Shown here: positions 57,062-64,000 of the stretch, in pieces
How positions within the stretch are numbered: position 1 is the stretch's first letter
Layout: each line of letters starts with the position of its first letter
Made by a program: the position numbers and the translations under genes
Origin: Lactobacillus mulieris
GTDB lineage: Bacteria > Bacillota > Bacilli > Lactobacillales > Lactobacillaceae
Reading direction: 5' to 3'
DNA: 64,000 nucleotides
Assembly: GCF_007095465.1 (NCBI RefSeq)
Contig: NZ_SDGL01000009.1
Location: forward strand, 1-64,000
Notes under the pieces: generated by a model
What the model was told of the DNA's origin: nothing
The model's input: the letters and a program-made list of their open reading frames with translations, nothing else
The model's database searches: none

Positions 57062-57868
57062 TTAAGTCAGGCTAATTCCACTAGTAATGAACCCCTTTAA
57101 TCTGGCTGCTTCCCATTCAAGAGTTTCATCATCATCAACTTGAGATAATTTATAGCCAACAAAATATGGGGGAGCATAAAATCTTGGGATAACTTTACAG
57201 CATGTCCCTTCGCCATTTTTTATTGGATAGAAGAATAGATTATACGAATCTACCCCATGTGACAAGACACTTCTTACATATTGAGTAGATTTTTGAATTA
57301 AATCTGCCCAAGTATCTAGATTTTGATTGTGCCATGTCACAATATTTACTTCTTGATATCCTTGTACAGGACGCTTAGATAGGTTCATTTCAACGTCCCC
57401 ACTCTTACCAACTTCAAAGCCGGTAAAATTATTTTCTTGAATATTTTTATAACCATCCATTTTATCAAGTCCCACAATCTGCATATGGGGATGTTGCAAT
57501 GAACCATCAGATTTTGGTCCAAAGTTTTTATACCAAAGAACACTCTGATAATCACCCGAATTATACATCTTTTGGAAGCACTTTAAACCAAACTTCATCA
57601 ACTCCCGATTTTCTTCTCTAGTATAAGTTGAAATATCGCCTTGATGGTCACTGGACTCAATCAAAATAGTCTGCATCGTATCTTTTAAAGTTGGATACTT
57701 ATTATGAAGCCAAATTTTATCACCATCTGTTTCATAAATATCTGTCAAGGTTTGAGGATTACAAAACGGACACGGATTTTGTGTATTACTTTGCCGATTT
57801 GCATAATCGTAGTCATAAGGTTTCCGCTTTCCGACAGAATACATATATACTAAAGGTTCATCGTTCAT
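57062..57868 (-). CDS. DUF4931-like GalT/HIT-superfamily protein
   Basis: 268 aa. A zinc-type CPFC (Cys33, Cys36) near the N-terminus and a HIT-like catalytic motif QHPHMQIVG (about 126-134) mark it as a relative of galactose-1-phosphate uridylyltransferase, but it is much shorter than GalT and lacks its other motifs. I recall this as DUF4931. It would be a nucleotidyl transferase or hydrolase of unknown substrate. It precedes rbsK on the same strand, separated by rbsK's own promoter. Confidence 0.8.
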   Translation of the reverse strand: MNDEPLVYMYSVGKRKPYDYDYANRQSNTQNPCPFCNPQTLTDIYETDGDKIWLHNKYPTLKDTMQTILIESSDHQGDISTYTREENRELMKFGLKCFQKMYNSGDYQSVLWYKNFGPKSDGSLQHPHMQIVGLDKMDGYKNIQENNFTGFEVGKSGDVEMNLSKRPVQGYQEVNIVTWHNQNLDTWADLIQKSTQYVRSVLSHGVDSYNLFFYPIKNGEGTCCKVIPRFYAPPYFVGYKLSQVDDDETLEWEAARLKGFITSGISLT

Positions 57869-57913
57869 AATTTCCGCCTCATTTTCTGAATGATTATCTT
57901 ATTAGCCTATTCC

Positions 57914-57936
57914 AAGTTCGAACTTTTTGCAAATTC
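57914..57936 (-). promoter_or_regulatory. Palindromes upstream of the DUF4931-like gene sharing a word with the xfp promoter
   Basis: AAGTTCGAACTT (57914-57925) is a perfect palindrome that runs into TTTGCAAA (57926-57933). The stretch AACTTTTTGCAAA (57921-57933) also occurs in the xfp promoter spacer (53540-53552). Confidence 0.5.
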
Positions 57937-58034
57937 TTTACAATCTAATCTTAAATTAGTGAAAGACCAAGGTCAATTAGGAACATTATTTCCTTAAATA
58001 TCGAATTTAAAGGCAAATTATGTTAGAATTAGCA

Positions 58035-58058
58035 TGTGTTTGTTAATGTTTTAACACA
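58035..58058 (+). promoter_or_regulatory. Inverted repeat in the leader of the solute-binding protein gene
   Basis: TGTGTTTGTTAATGTTTTAACACA: TGTGTT pairs with AACACA and TGTTA with TTAACA in overlapping registers. It lies just downstream of a TAGAAT -10-like box (about 58024) and before the RBS GGGGAGGAT, as an operator would. Confidence 0.5.
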
Positions 58059-58092
58059 GTTGATTTTTTAGGTTGGGGGAGGATCCCATTTT

Positions 58093-59388
58093 ATGAAGTT
58101 TAAAAATAAAGTTGCTCTAGCCGCAATGCTAGGGGTATCATTGTTAGCTACTGCTTGTTCTACAGGAAATAAAACTTCCTCTAGTTCAAGTTCAATTCCA
58201 ACTAAAATTACCAAAAAAACCACTATTACCTTTTGGTATTCTTTAACTGGAACTAGTAAGTCAACACTCGAAAACTTGACTAAGGAATTTGAAAAAAAGA
58301 ATCCTAATATTAAGGTTCAATTGCAAAACCAAGGTGGAAATTTAGGAGATTTACAATCCAAATTAGTATCTGGTTTACAATCACCTAAGAATTTACCTAC
58401 TATTACACAAGCATATCCTGGTTGGTTATATAGCGCTGCTCAAAACAAAATGTTAGTCAACCTTACACCTTATGTTAATAATAAAGAAATTGGTTGGGGA
58501 TCATATTCTAACAGTAAAATAAAGTCAGCTCTTTGGGATGGAGCAAAAATTAACGGCACTCAATATGGCGTTCCATTTAATAAATCCGTTGAAGTTTTAT
58601 TCTATAACAAAACACTTTTAGATAAATACGGCGTTAAAGTGCCTAAAACGATGTCAGAATTAAAGAAAGCTAGCCAAGAAATCTATGAAAAGAGCGAACA
58701 TAAAGTTAAAGGAGTCGGTTTTGACTCACTTAATAACTACTACATGTTGGCAATGAAAGAAAAGGGCATTGACTTCAACAAGAAGTTAAATTTTGCTAGC
58801 TCTGAATCCAAAGCCGTTATTAATTATTATGCTGATGGTGTAAAAGATGGTTACTTTATGATGGCTGGTACTGAGAAGTACATGTCAACACCATTTGATT
58901 CAGGAAAAGTTGCAATGTTTGTAGGTTCAACAGCTAATGAAGCCTATGTAAAAAGTGGTTTAACTCAAGGTAATGAATATGGAATAGCTGCTCGTCCAAG
59001 TTCTATAAATGTTCAACAAGGTACGGATATTTATATGTTCAGTAAAGCTACTAAATTACAAAGAACTGCAGCTTTCAAATACCTTAAATTCCTAACCAGC
59101 AAAGCAAGTCAGACTACTTGGGCTAATAAAACTGGTTATATGCCAGTTAACACTGATGTTTTAGATTCAGCAAGTTACAAGGCTTCAAAAACCAGCAAGG
59201 TTCCTGCTATTTTAGAAGCAACAACTAAAAAGCTTTACTACTTACCTGTAACTAAGAACTCAGAAAGTGCATATGATCAAATCAATGCAAATATGCAAAC
59301 TATCCTAGCAGATGCTGGCAAAAAGAAAAACTGGACTAGTGACGTCACAACTGGTCAAAGTAAATTAACAGCTGCTTGGAAACAATAA
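58093..59388 (+). CDS. Family 1 extracellular solute-binding lipoprotein (sugar or glycerol-phosphate type)
   Basis: 431 aa. A lipoprotein signal peptide ends at LLATAC (Cys at about 22), followed by a Ser/Thr-rich linker. The mature part has the fold signatures of the UgpB/MalE cluster: ITFWYSLTGTSKSTLENLTKEFEKKNPNIKVQ and YGVPFNKSVEVLFYNKTLLDKYGVKVPKTMSEL. It should bind an oligosaccharide or glycerol-phosphodiester outside the membrane. No permease or ATPase gene accompanies it; it has its own leader and terminator. Substrate unknown. Confidence 0.9.
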   Translation: MKFKNKVALAAMLGVSLLATACSTGNKTSSSSSSIPTKITKKTTITFWYSLTGTSKSTLENLTKEFEKKNPNIKVQLQNQGGNLGDLQSKLVSGLQSPKNLPTITQAYPGWLYSAAQNKMLVNLTPYVNNKEIGWGSYSNSKIKSALWDGAKINGTQYGVPFNKSVEVLFYNKTLLDKYGVKVPKTMSELKKASQEIYEKSEHKVKGVGFDSLNNYYMLAMKEKGIDFNKKLNFASSESKAVINYYADGVKDGYFMMAGTEKYMSTPFDSGKVAMFVGSTANEAYVKSGLTQGNEYGIAARPSSINVQQGTDIYMFSKATKLQRTAAFKYLKFLTSKASQTTWANKTGYMPVNTDVLDSASYKASKTSKVPAILEATTKKLYYLPVTKNSESAYDQINANMQTILADAGKKKNWTSDVTTGQSKLTAAWKQ

Positions 59389-59423
59389 TTAAGAAGATAA
59401 AAAATACTAATAAACACAAATAA

Positions 59424-59454
59424 AGAAGGTTGATTTCCAACCTTCTTTTTTCTA
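59424..59454 (+). terminator. Terminator of the solute-binding protein gene
   Basis: GAAGGTTG-ATTTC-CAACCTTCTTTTTT. Confidence 0.94.
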
Positions 59455-59463
59455 GCTTTAAAA

Positions 59464-60087
59464 TTAAGCATTCTTCAAAACAATCTTTTCAACACTTGAT
59501 GCCACATCTTCACAAGCATCATGACAACGCTCTAAACAATTAAAAATATCTCTCCAAACTAATACTTGTAAAGCATCTTTTTCATGCACATGTAAGTTAC
59601 GCATATTATCAATAAACATTACATCAGCTTTTCCTTCCATCGTGTTGATATTGACAATATGTTCTTTAAATTCGGCATTCTTTTTAAACTTTGGTAAGTC
59701 CTTAATTAATTCCACAACTTCATTTGTGTTTTGAATTAATAATTCACAGATTGGCAAAATTTCTGGACGAATTTTTTGAATATTATCACAGTAAAGTCGC
59801 ATTAATACATCTTCAATTCGGTCAACCATATTATCAATATTATGAGCCAATTCCATAATATCTTCACGCTCAATTGGTGTAACAAAAGCCTTGATTAATA
59901 CTTCTGTCATTTCATGTTTTTCATGATCAGCATTATGTTCTATTTCGTGCATCTTATCTGTTAAATTTGATACACGATCAGATGTATAATCATTAACCAC
60001 TTCATTAAGTAATTGACTAGCTTCATATGCAAAATTTGCACACTTTAAAAAAGTATCAAAATAATATTGATCTGATTTTCTACTCAT
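59464..60087 (-). CDS. DUF47 PhoU-like protein, Pit accessory
   Basis: 207 aa, all helical. The family pattern LTDKMHEIEHNADHEKHEMTEVLIKAFVTPIEREDIMELAHNIDNMVDRIEDVLMR is visible, with the ExxxD metal-binding motifs. DUF47 proteins are encoded next to Pit transporters and probably modulate phosphate uptake, like PhoU for Pst. Here it follows the Pit gene by 12 bp in the same operon. Confidence 0.92.
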   Translation of the reverse strand: MSRKSDQYYFDTFLKCANFAYEASQLLNEVVNDYTSDRVSNLTDKMHEIEHNADHEKHEMTEVLIKAFVTPIEREDIMELAHNIDNMVDRIEDVLMRLYCDNIQKIRPEILPICELLIQNTNEVVELIKDLPKFKKNAEFKEHIVNINTMEGKADVMFIDNMRNLHVHEKDALQVLVWRDIFNCLERCHDACEDVASSVEKIVLKNA

Positions 60088-60099
60088 TATTTTATCCCC

Positions 60100-61149
60100 T
60101 TAAAATACTAATAAAAATAGCTTTGCCATTAAATACGCGATAAGTCCACACCCTGGGAAAGTAAATATCCATGTTAAGACCATATCTTTAACTACATTAA
60201 GATTAATAGAACTAAGTCTTTTAACCGCTCCAACTCCCATAATTGAACTAGTTTTAGCATGTGTAGTTGAAATTGGAATACCATAAAGGGTTGATATCAG
60301 GATACTGATTGCCCCTGCTAAATCAGAAGAAAAGCCTTGAAATGGTTCTAATTTTACCATGTCCATTCCAACAGATTTAATAATCTTTTCTCCACCAACA
60401 CTTGTCCCAACCCCCATCGTGATTGAACAAAGCATCATTAACCAAACTGGAATCACCATACTTGTAGCACTTGACTGCCCATTGACAAAAGCCATTCCTA
60501 ATAACAAAACACCAATAAACTTTTGACCATCTTGAGCTCCATGCATAAAACTCATTGCTGCTGCACCAGCAATTTGTGCACCAGAGAAGAAACGATTAGT
60601 TTTCCTACGATCCATGCTTTGACAAATTAGAATGACGCATTTACAAATAATCCAACCTAAAGCAAAGCCTAATACTAAACTTAAAACCATACCATATAAG
60701 ACTTTAATCCATTCATTCCAATTTATACCTTTGAAACTGCCTTGAATTGCAATTGCCGCTCCGGTCAAACCAGCAATCAATGAATGACTTTCACTAGTAG
60801 GAATACCGAAAATTGAAGCTCCCACACTATAGACTACAATTGAAAAAAGTGCTGCAGCCAATGCAATCATCGAAGCATGAGCATCACCACCAAAATCAAC
60901 CATATTTGAAATAGTTTCTGCTACACTTGCATTAATCTGGGTCATTATTAAAACGCCTAAGAAATTAAAAACAGCACTCATAATAATCGCTGGTTTAGCA
61001 GCCATTCCACGAGTGGTAACTGTAGTAGCAATTGCATTAGGTGCATCTGTCCAGCCATTAACGAAAATAACTCCTAAGGTCAAAACAACTGTAGTTAACA
61101 TTGCTGGGTTCGCTAAACTCTGTAAAAAACCACTTAAACTTATATCCAT
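60100..61149 (-). CDS. PiT-family inorganic phosphate transporter
   Basis: 349 aa with about ten helices. The duplicated PiT signatures are present: FVNGWTDAPNAIATTVTTRGM in the N-half and GISTTHAKTSSIMGVG-like PISTTHAKTSSIMGVGAVKR in the C-half; GIPTSESHSLIAGLTGA also fits. It imports phosphate with H+ or Na+. First gene of the pit-DUF47 operon. A cre-like core (AAGCGCTT) lies about 40 bp upstream. Confidence 0.93.
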   Translation of the reverse strand: MDISLSGFLQSLANPAMLTTVVLTLGVIFVNGWTDAPNAIATTVTTRGMAAKPAIIMSAVFNFLGVLIMTQINASVAETISNMVDFGGDAHASMIALAAALFSIVVYSVGASIFGIPTSESHSLIAGLTGAAIAIQGSFKGINWNEWIKVLYGMVLSLVLGFALGWIICKCVILICQSMDRRKTNRFFSGAQIAGAAAMSFMHGAQDGQKFIGVLLLGMAFVNGQSSATSMVIPVWLMMLCSITMGVGTSVGGEKIIKSVGMDMVKLEPFQGFSSDLAGAISILISTLYGIPISTTHAKTSSIMGVGAVKRLSSINLNVVKDMVLTWIFTFPGCGLIAYLMAKLFLLVF

Positions 61150-61211
61150 TCTTTATCTACCTCAAAAAATACTTCTCTACCTTTTTACACAAAAGCGCTT
61201 ACTTAGTCAAG

Positions 61212-61238
61212 CAGAAAAAAAGGCCTTTTAGGCCTCTT
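61212..61238 (-). terminator. Terminator of the amino-acid ABC operon
   Basis: GAGGCCT-AAA-AGGCCTTTTTTTC on the minus strand; the stop codon of the last permease gene lies in the loop region. Confidence 0.88.
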
Positions 61239-61890
61239 TTCCCAATTTTTTTCTTAACCGTTGTGCAAATAACGATAAAGCAAAGCAAACAACAAAATAC
61301 ATTGCAGCAATTATTAAATACATTGGAATCATATAAGTCGTATTTTGACTATAAATAATTTGAGCATGATATAAAAGCTCTGGCAAAATGATGATTGTTG
61401 CTAGCGAAGTGTCCTTAACTAAAGAAACAAATTGCGACAGCAAGGCTGGCATCATCATATGCATTGCCTGTGGCATGATGACATAACGCATTGCTTGTAA
61501 ATACGTCATCCCATTACTTCTTGCCCCTTCCATTTGACCATCTGGAACAGCTTGGATACCGCCACGTACAATTTCCGCCAGCATTGCTGATTCAAAAATC
61601 ACTAAGGCACTAATCGCTGCCCAAAATGGTGAAGCGTGAATACCTAATTCAGGAAAACCAAAGTATGTAAAGAAAATAATTAATAACAATGGTAAATTCC
61701 TAATAATATCAATAATAACACCCACTATTGCTGAAACATATTTAATCTTCATATATCTAATTGTACCTAAAATTAAGCCAATAATGTAACTTAGCACAAT
61801 AGAAATAATTGATACTTCAACTGTTACTAGCAATCCTTCAAACAAAAAGCGTAGGTTTGTGGGGGAATAAGCATTAATAAACGTAGACAT
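61228..61890 (-). CDS. Polar amino-acid ABC transporter permease (HisM family)
   Basis: 220 aa, five or so helices. The EAA loop GGIQAVPDGQMEGARSNGMTYLQAMRYVIMPQAM docks on the ATPase. RNLPLLLIIFFTYFG near the middle is typical of the family. It pairs with the permease at 61906 as a heterodimer. Last gene of the operon. Confidence 0.93.
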   Translation of the reverse strand: MSTFINAYSPTNLRFLFEGLLVTVEVSIISIVLSYIIGLILGTIRYMKIKYVSAIVGVIIDIIRNLPLLLIIFFTYFGFPELGIHASPFWAAISALVIFESAMLAEIVRGGIQAVPDGQMEGARSNGMTYLQAMRYVIMPQAMHMMMPALLSQFVSLVKDTSLATIIILPELLYHAQIIYSQNTTYMIPMYLIIAAMYFVVCFALSLFAQRLRKKLGKEA

Positions 61891-61905
61891 TTTTTATCAC
61901 CCCTC

Positions 61906-62544
61906 CTAAGCAATTTTCTTTTCTAAATAACGCATATAATAGCTGAGTGGTAATGTTAAAACTAAATAAAAGCAACCTACAACTAAATATGTATTAACAG
62001 TTTGAAAACTTGAAAAAGCAATTACATCGCCTTGATACATCAGATCAAAACCAGCTACGAATGCTAAGACACTAGAATTTTTTATTAAATTAATAAATTG
62101 ATTACCTAATGAAGGGATAGCTACTTTGAATGCTTGGGGCAAAATAACAAAACGCATCGCTTGCATATAAGTCATTCCATTACTTCTTGCTCCCTCCATT
62201 TGGCCATCTCCCACAGAGTTTATCCCAGCTCGAATACATTCGGCAATAAATGCAGAAGTATATAAAGATAAACCGATACAACCTGCAGTAAAGCCAGATA
62301 TTTTAAAAAGATATTGCGGAACAATCAAATAAAAAATCATAGTAATAACTAATAAAGGAATGTTTCTAAAAAGCTCAATATAAGTATGAGCTACCGCTTG
62401 AGCAATTTTATTAGGTACTACTTCCATAATTGCAAAAACAGTTCCTAAGATTAACGAAGCACATAAACTAATTATGCTAATCATAATCGTTACGCCAAAT
62501 CCAGAAAGCAGGTTTGACCAATTATTTTGCAAAATTTCAATCAT
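61906..62544 (-). CDS. Polar amino-acid ABC transporter permease (second subunit)
   Basis: 212 aa. It carries the EAA loop RAGINSVGDGQMEGARSNGMTYMQAMRFVILPQAFKVAIPSL and the ELFRNIPLLVITMIFYL stretch. The identical 14-residue core (DGQMEGARSNGMTY) with its partner suggests they arose by duplication. The start overlaps the binding-protein gene by four bases. Confidence 0.93.
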   Translation of the reverse strand: MIEILQNNWSNLLSGFGVTIMISIISLCASLILGTVFAIMEVVPNKIAQAVAHTYIELFRNIPLLVITMIFYLIVPQYLFKISGFTAGCIGLSLYTSAFIAECIRAGINSVGDGQMEGARSNGMTYMQAMRFVILPQAFKVAIPSLGNQFINLIKNSSVLAFVAGFDLMYQGDVIAFSSFQTVNTYLVVGCFYLVLTLPLSYYMRYLEKKIA

Positions 62545-63368
62545 CTACTTGCCTCCTTAATACTAAACCCTGGTATACCACTAAACCATTTTTTTAATAG
62601 CTTTTGATAAGTACCATCAGCCTTTAATTCTTCTAAGGCTTGGTCAAGCTTGTTACGAAGCTTGGTATCACCTTTTCTAACTGCGATACCATAAGGTTCA
62701 CTAGTAAAGGTTCCTCCAACTATTTTAAAACCAGGATTTTCATCAGCAATACCAGCTAAAATACCATTATCAGTAGTTAAAGCCTGTCCTTGTCCTGCTT
62801 TCAAAGCACTGAAAGCCTGTCCATAATCATCATATTCTGAAACATTCGCCTTAGGTGCAAATTTCTTAATATTTGCAACAGCGGTTGTTCCCTTTACTGC
62901 TAAAACTGTAATGCCCCTTTTTTTCAAATCATAAACATTTTTTAACTTACTATTTTTAGGAACTAAGATAGCTTGCCCAGCATTAAAATATGGTGTTGAA
63001 AAATCAACAATCTTTTTTCTTTCCTCAGTAATTGTCATTGTTGATAAAAGTGCATCTACACTACCGTTACGTAACAATGGGATTTTAGTTTTAGCTGTTG
63101 TTTGAACTAAATTTACTTTAACATTTTTACCTAACATTTTCTTTGATAAGTCTTTTGCTAAGTCAATTTCAAATCCTTCTAATTGACTAGTTTTAATGTT
63201 CATTATTCCGAAGAGACGAGTATCAGCTTTTACACCCCATGTAATCGTCTGAGAAGCTTTTATCTTGTCATAAGTATCTAAACTTTTACTTGATTTTTGA
63301 CAAGCTGATAATGTTAAAAGAAATAACAAAGAAAATGAAGCAAAAATCCACTTACAAAATTTCTTCAT
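62541..63368 (-). CDS. Glutamine/glutamate-type solute-binding lipoprotein
   Basis: 275 aa. The lipobox LSAC (Cys at about 23) follows a basic hydrophobic signal. The family 3 binding fold is shown by FGIMNIKTSQLEGFEIDLAKDLSKKML, GSVDALLSTMTITEERKKIVDFSTPYFNAGQAILV and a C-terminal KLDQALEELKADGTYQKLLKKWF. It delivers a polar amino acid (glutamine or glutamate most often) to the permeases downstream. Upstream is the ATPase gene. Confidence 0.93.
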   Translation of the reverse strand: MKKFCKWIFASFSLLFLLTLSACQKSSKSLDTYDKIKASQTITWGVKADTRLFGIMNIKTSQLEGFEIDLAKDLSKKMLGKNVKVNLVQTTAKTKIPLLRNGSVDALLSTMTITEERKKIVDFSTPYFNAGQAILVPKNSKLKNVYDLKKRGITVLAVKGTTAVANIKKFAPKANVSEYDDYGQAFSALKAGQGQALTTDNGILAGIADENPGFKIVGGTFTSEPYGIAVRKGDTKLRNKLDQALEELKADGTYQKLLKKWFSGIPGFSIKEASR

Positions 63369-63377
63369 TTTATTCTC

Positions 63378-64000
63378 CTAGTGACTAATAACTTTACTTA
63401 AAAATTCTCTTGCTCTTTCAGTTTTAGGATGAGCGAAAAATTCTTTAGGATTGTGGGAATCTTCCAATACCTCTCCTTTATCAAAAAAGAGTAAGCGGCT
63501 TCCCACTTCACGAGCAAACCCCATTTCATGAGTTACAACAACCATTGTAATTCCTGCTTGAGCGATGTATTTCATAACATCTAATACATCTTGAATCATT
63601 TCAGGGTCAAGCGCACTAGTTGGTTCATCAAATAAAATCACTTTAGGTTTCATTGCCAGTGATCTTGCAATTGCCACGCGTTGTTTTTGTCCGCCAGACA
63701 GTTGTTTTGGAAGTAAATCAGCTTTTTCTTCCAAGCCTACTCTTTTCAAAAGCTTCATTGCAATCTCTTTGTTTTCAGCTTCTGGTCGCTTCAAAACAAT
63801 ACGTGGAGCTAGCATAATATTTTCTAAAACAGTATGGTTTTCATATAAATTGAAATGTTGAAATACCATACCTACATTCTTTCTAATTTTATTAATATCG
63901 GTTTTTTTATCAGCTAAATCATACCCCGTTACAATTAACTGACCGCTATTAATTTTTTCCAATCCATTCATTGTTCTAATCAATGTGGACTTTCCTGAAC
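63378..64000 (-). CDS. Polar amino-acid ABC transporter ATPase (5' end outside the window)
   Basis: The frame is open to the right edge; the first visible residues are part of Walker A (SGKSTLIRTMNGLEK). The Q loop (MVFQHFNLYENHTVLENIMLAP), signature LSGGQKQRVAIARSLAMKP, Walker B VILFDEPTSALDPEMI and H-loop VVVTHEMGFA are all present, typical of GlnQ-like ATPases. About 35 N-terminal residues are missing. First visible gene of the ATPase-SBP-permease-permease operon. Confidence 0.95.
   Translation of the reverse strand, partial: SGKSTLIRTMNGLEKINSGQLIVTGYDLADKKTDINKIRKNVGMVFQHFNLYENHTVLENIMLAPRIVLKRPEAENKEIAMKLLKRVGLEEKADLLPKQLSGGQKQRVAIARSLAMKPKVILFDEPTSALDPEMIQDVLDVMKYIAQAGITMVVVTHEMGFAREVGSRLLFFDKGEVLEDSHNPKEFFAHPKTERAREFLSKVISH

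Noticed and set aside
61186..61199. cre site upstream of the PiT gene
   Set aside because: Only the core AAGCGCTT matches; the outer positions deviate at three or more bases.

Overview
The window is a low-GC Firmicute chromosome segment. Gene order and protein sequences fit a host-associated Lactobacillus, most likely of the L. gasseri/johnsonii group: YSIRK/LPXTG surface proteins with Rib-like modules, a gal operon, a mevalonate operon, a phosphoketolase, and HPr/EI. Species assignment is inference from protein character; no rRNA is present. Most of the window is ordinary core chromosome. The accessory part is the left end.

Left end (1-8950, minus strand): the N-terminal 2,752 codons of a giant repeat-built surface adhesin whose C-terminus lies outside the window. 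It carries near-identical 249-bp tandem repeats at the window edge. Upstream of it is a 143-aa miniature LPXTG protein.

9050-14550 is the conserved Firmicute stress/competence neighbourhood: an RluA-family pseudouridine synthase, NAD kinase and the small alarmone synthetase RelQ (minus, overlapping), then a CYTH protein and a YjbH-like Spx adaptor (plus), then coiA, mecA and spx (minus). 14700-16750 is ptsI-ptsH. clpE (17194) follows, with a CIRCE operator lying over its promoter.

19800-25300 holds the Leloir operon galK-galE-galT-galM and an upstream membrane-protein gene. Both promoters carry cre-like sites over the -35 box, and the galK leader contains an intrinsic terminator. 25300-31200 holds prfC, a corC-like gene with an apparent A7 frameshift near its start, recX and an rlmCD-type methyltransferase without the usual Fe-S cysteines.

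31229-31547 (minus) is a gene-free stretch with its own promoter, pairable ends, internal helices and a terminator. It is best read as an unrecognised structured RNA of about 320 nt and is the most interesting item in the window. 31586-35120 is the upper mevalonate operon (thiolase, mvaA, mvaS). 35160-48840 holds assorted housekeeping and small operons (galU, yihY, map, flavodoxin/GtrA, MarR/GNAT, wecB, tRNA-Arg, an orphan EIIC with a DEAD-box helicase and a GH25-like protein, an APC permease, hpt).

48900-57900 joins nucleoside/ribose catabolism (ribokinase, ribose-5-P isomerase, nucleoside hydrolase, GntR regulator) to a xylulose-5-P phosphoketolase. The right end holds an orphan sugar-type solute-binding lipoprotein, a PiT phosphate transporter with its DUF47 partner, and a polar amino-acid ABC transporter whose ATPase gene runs off the window.
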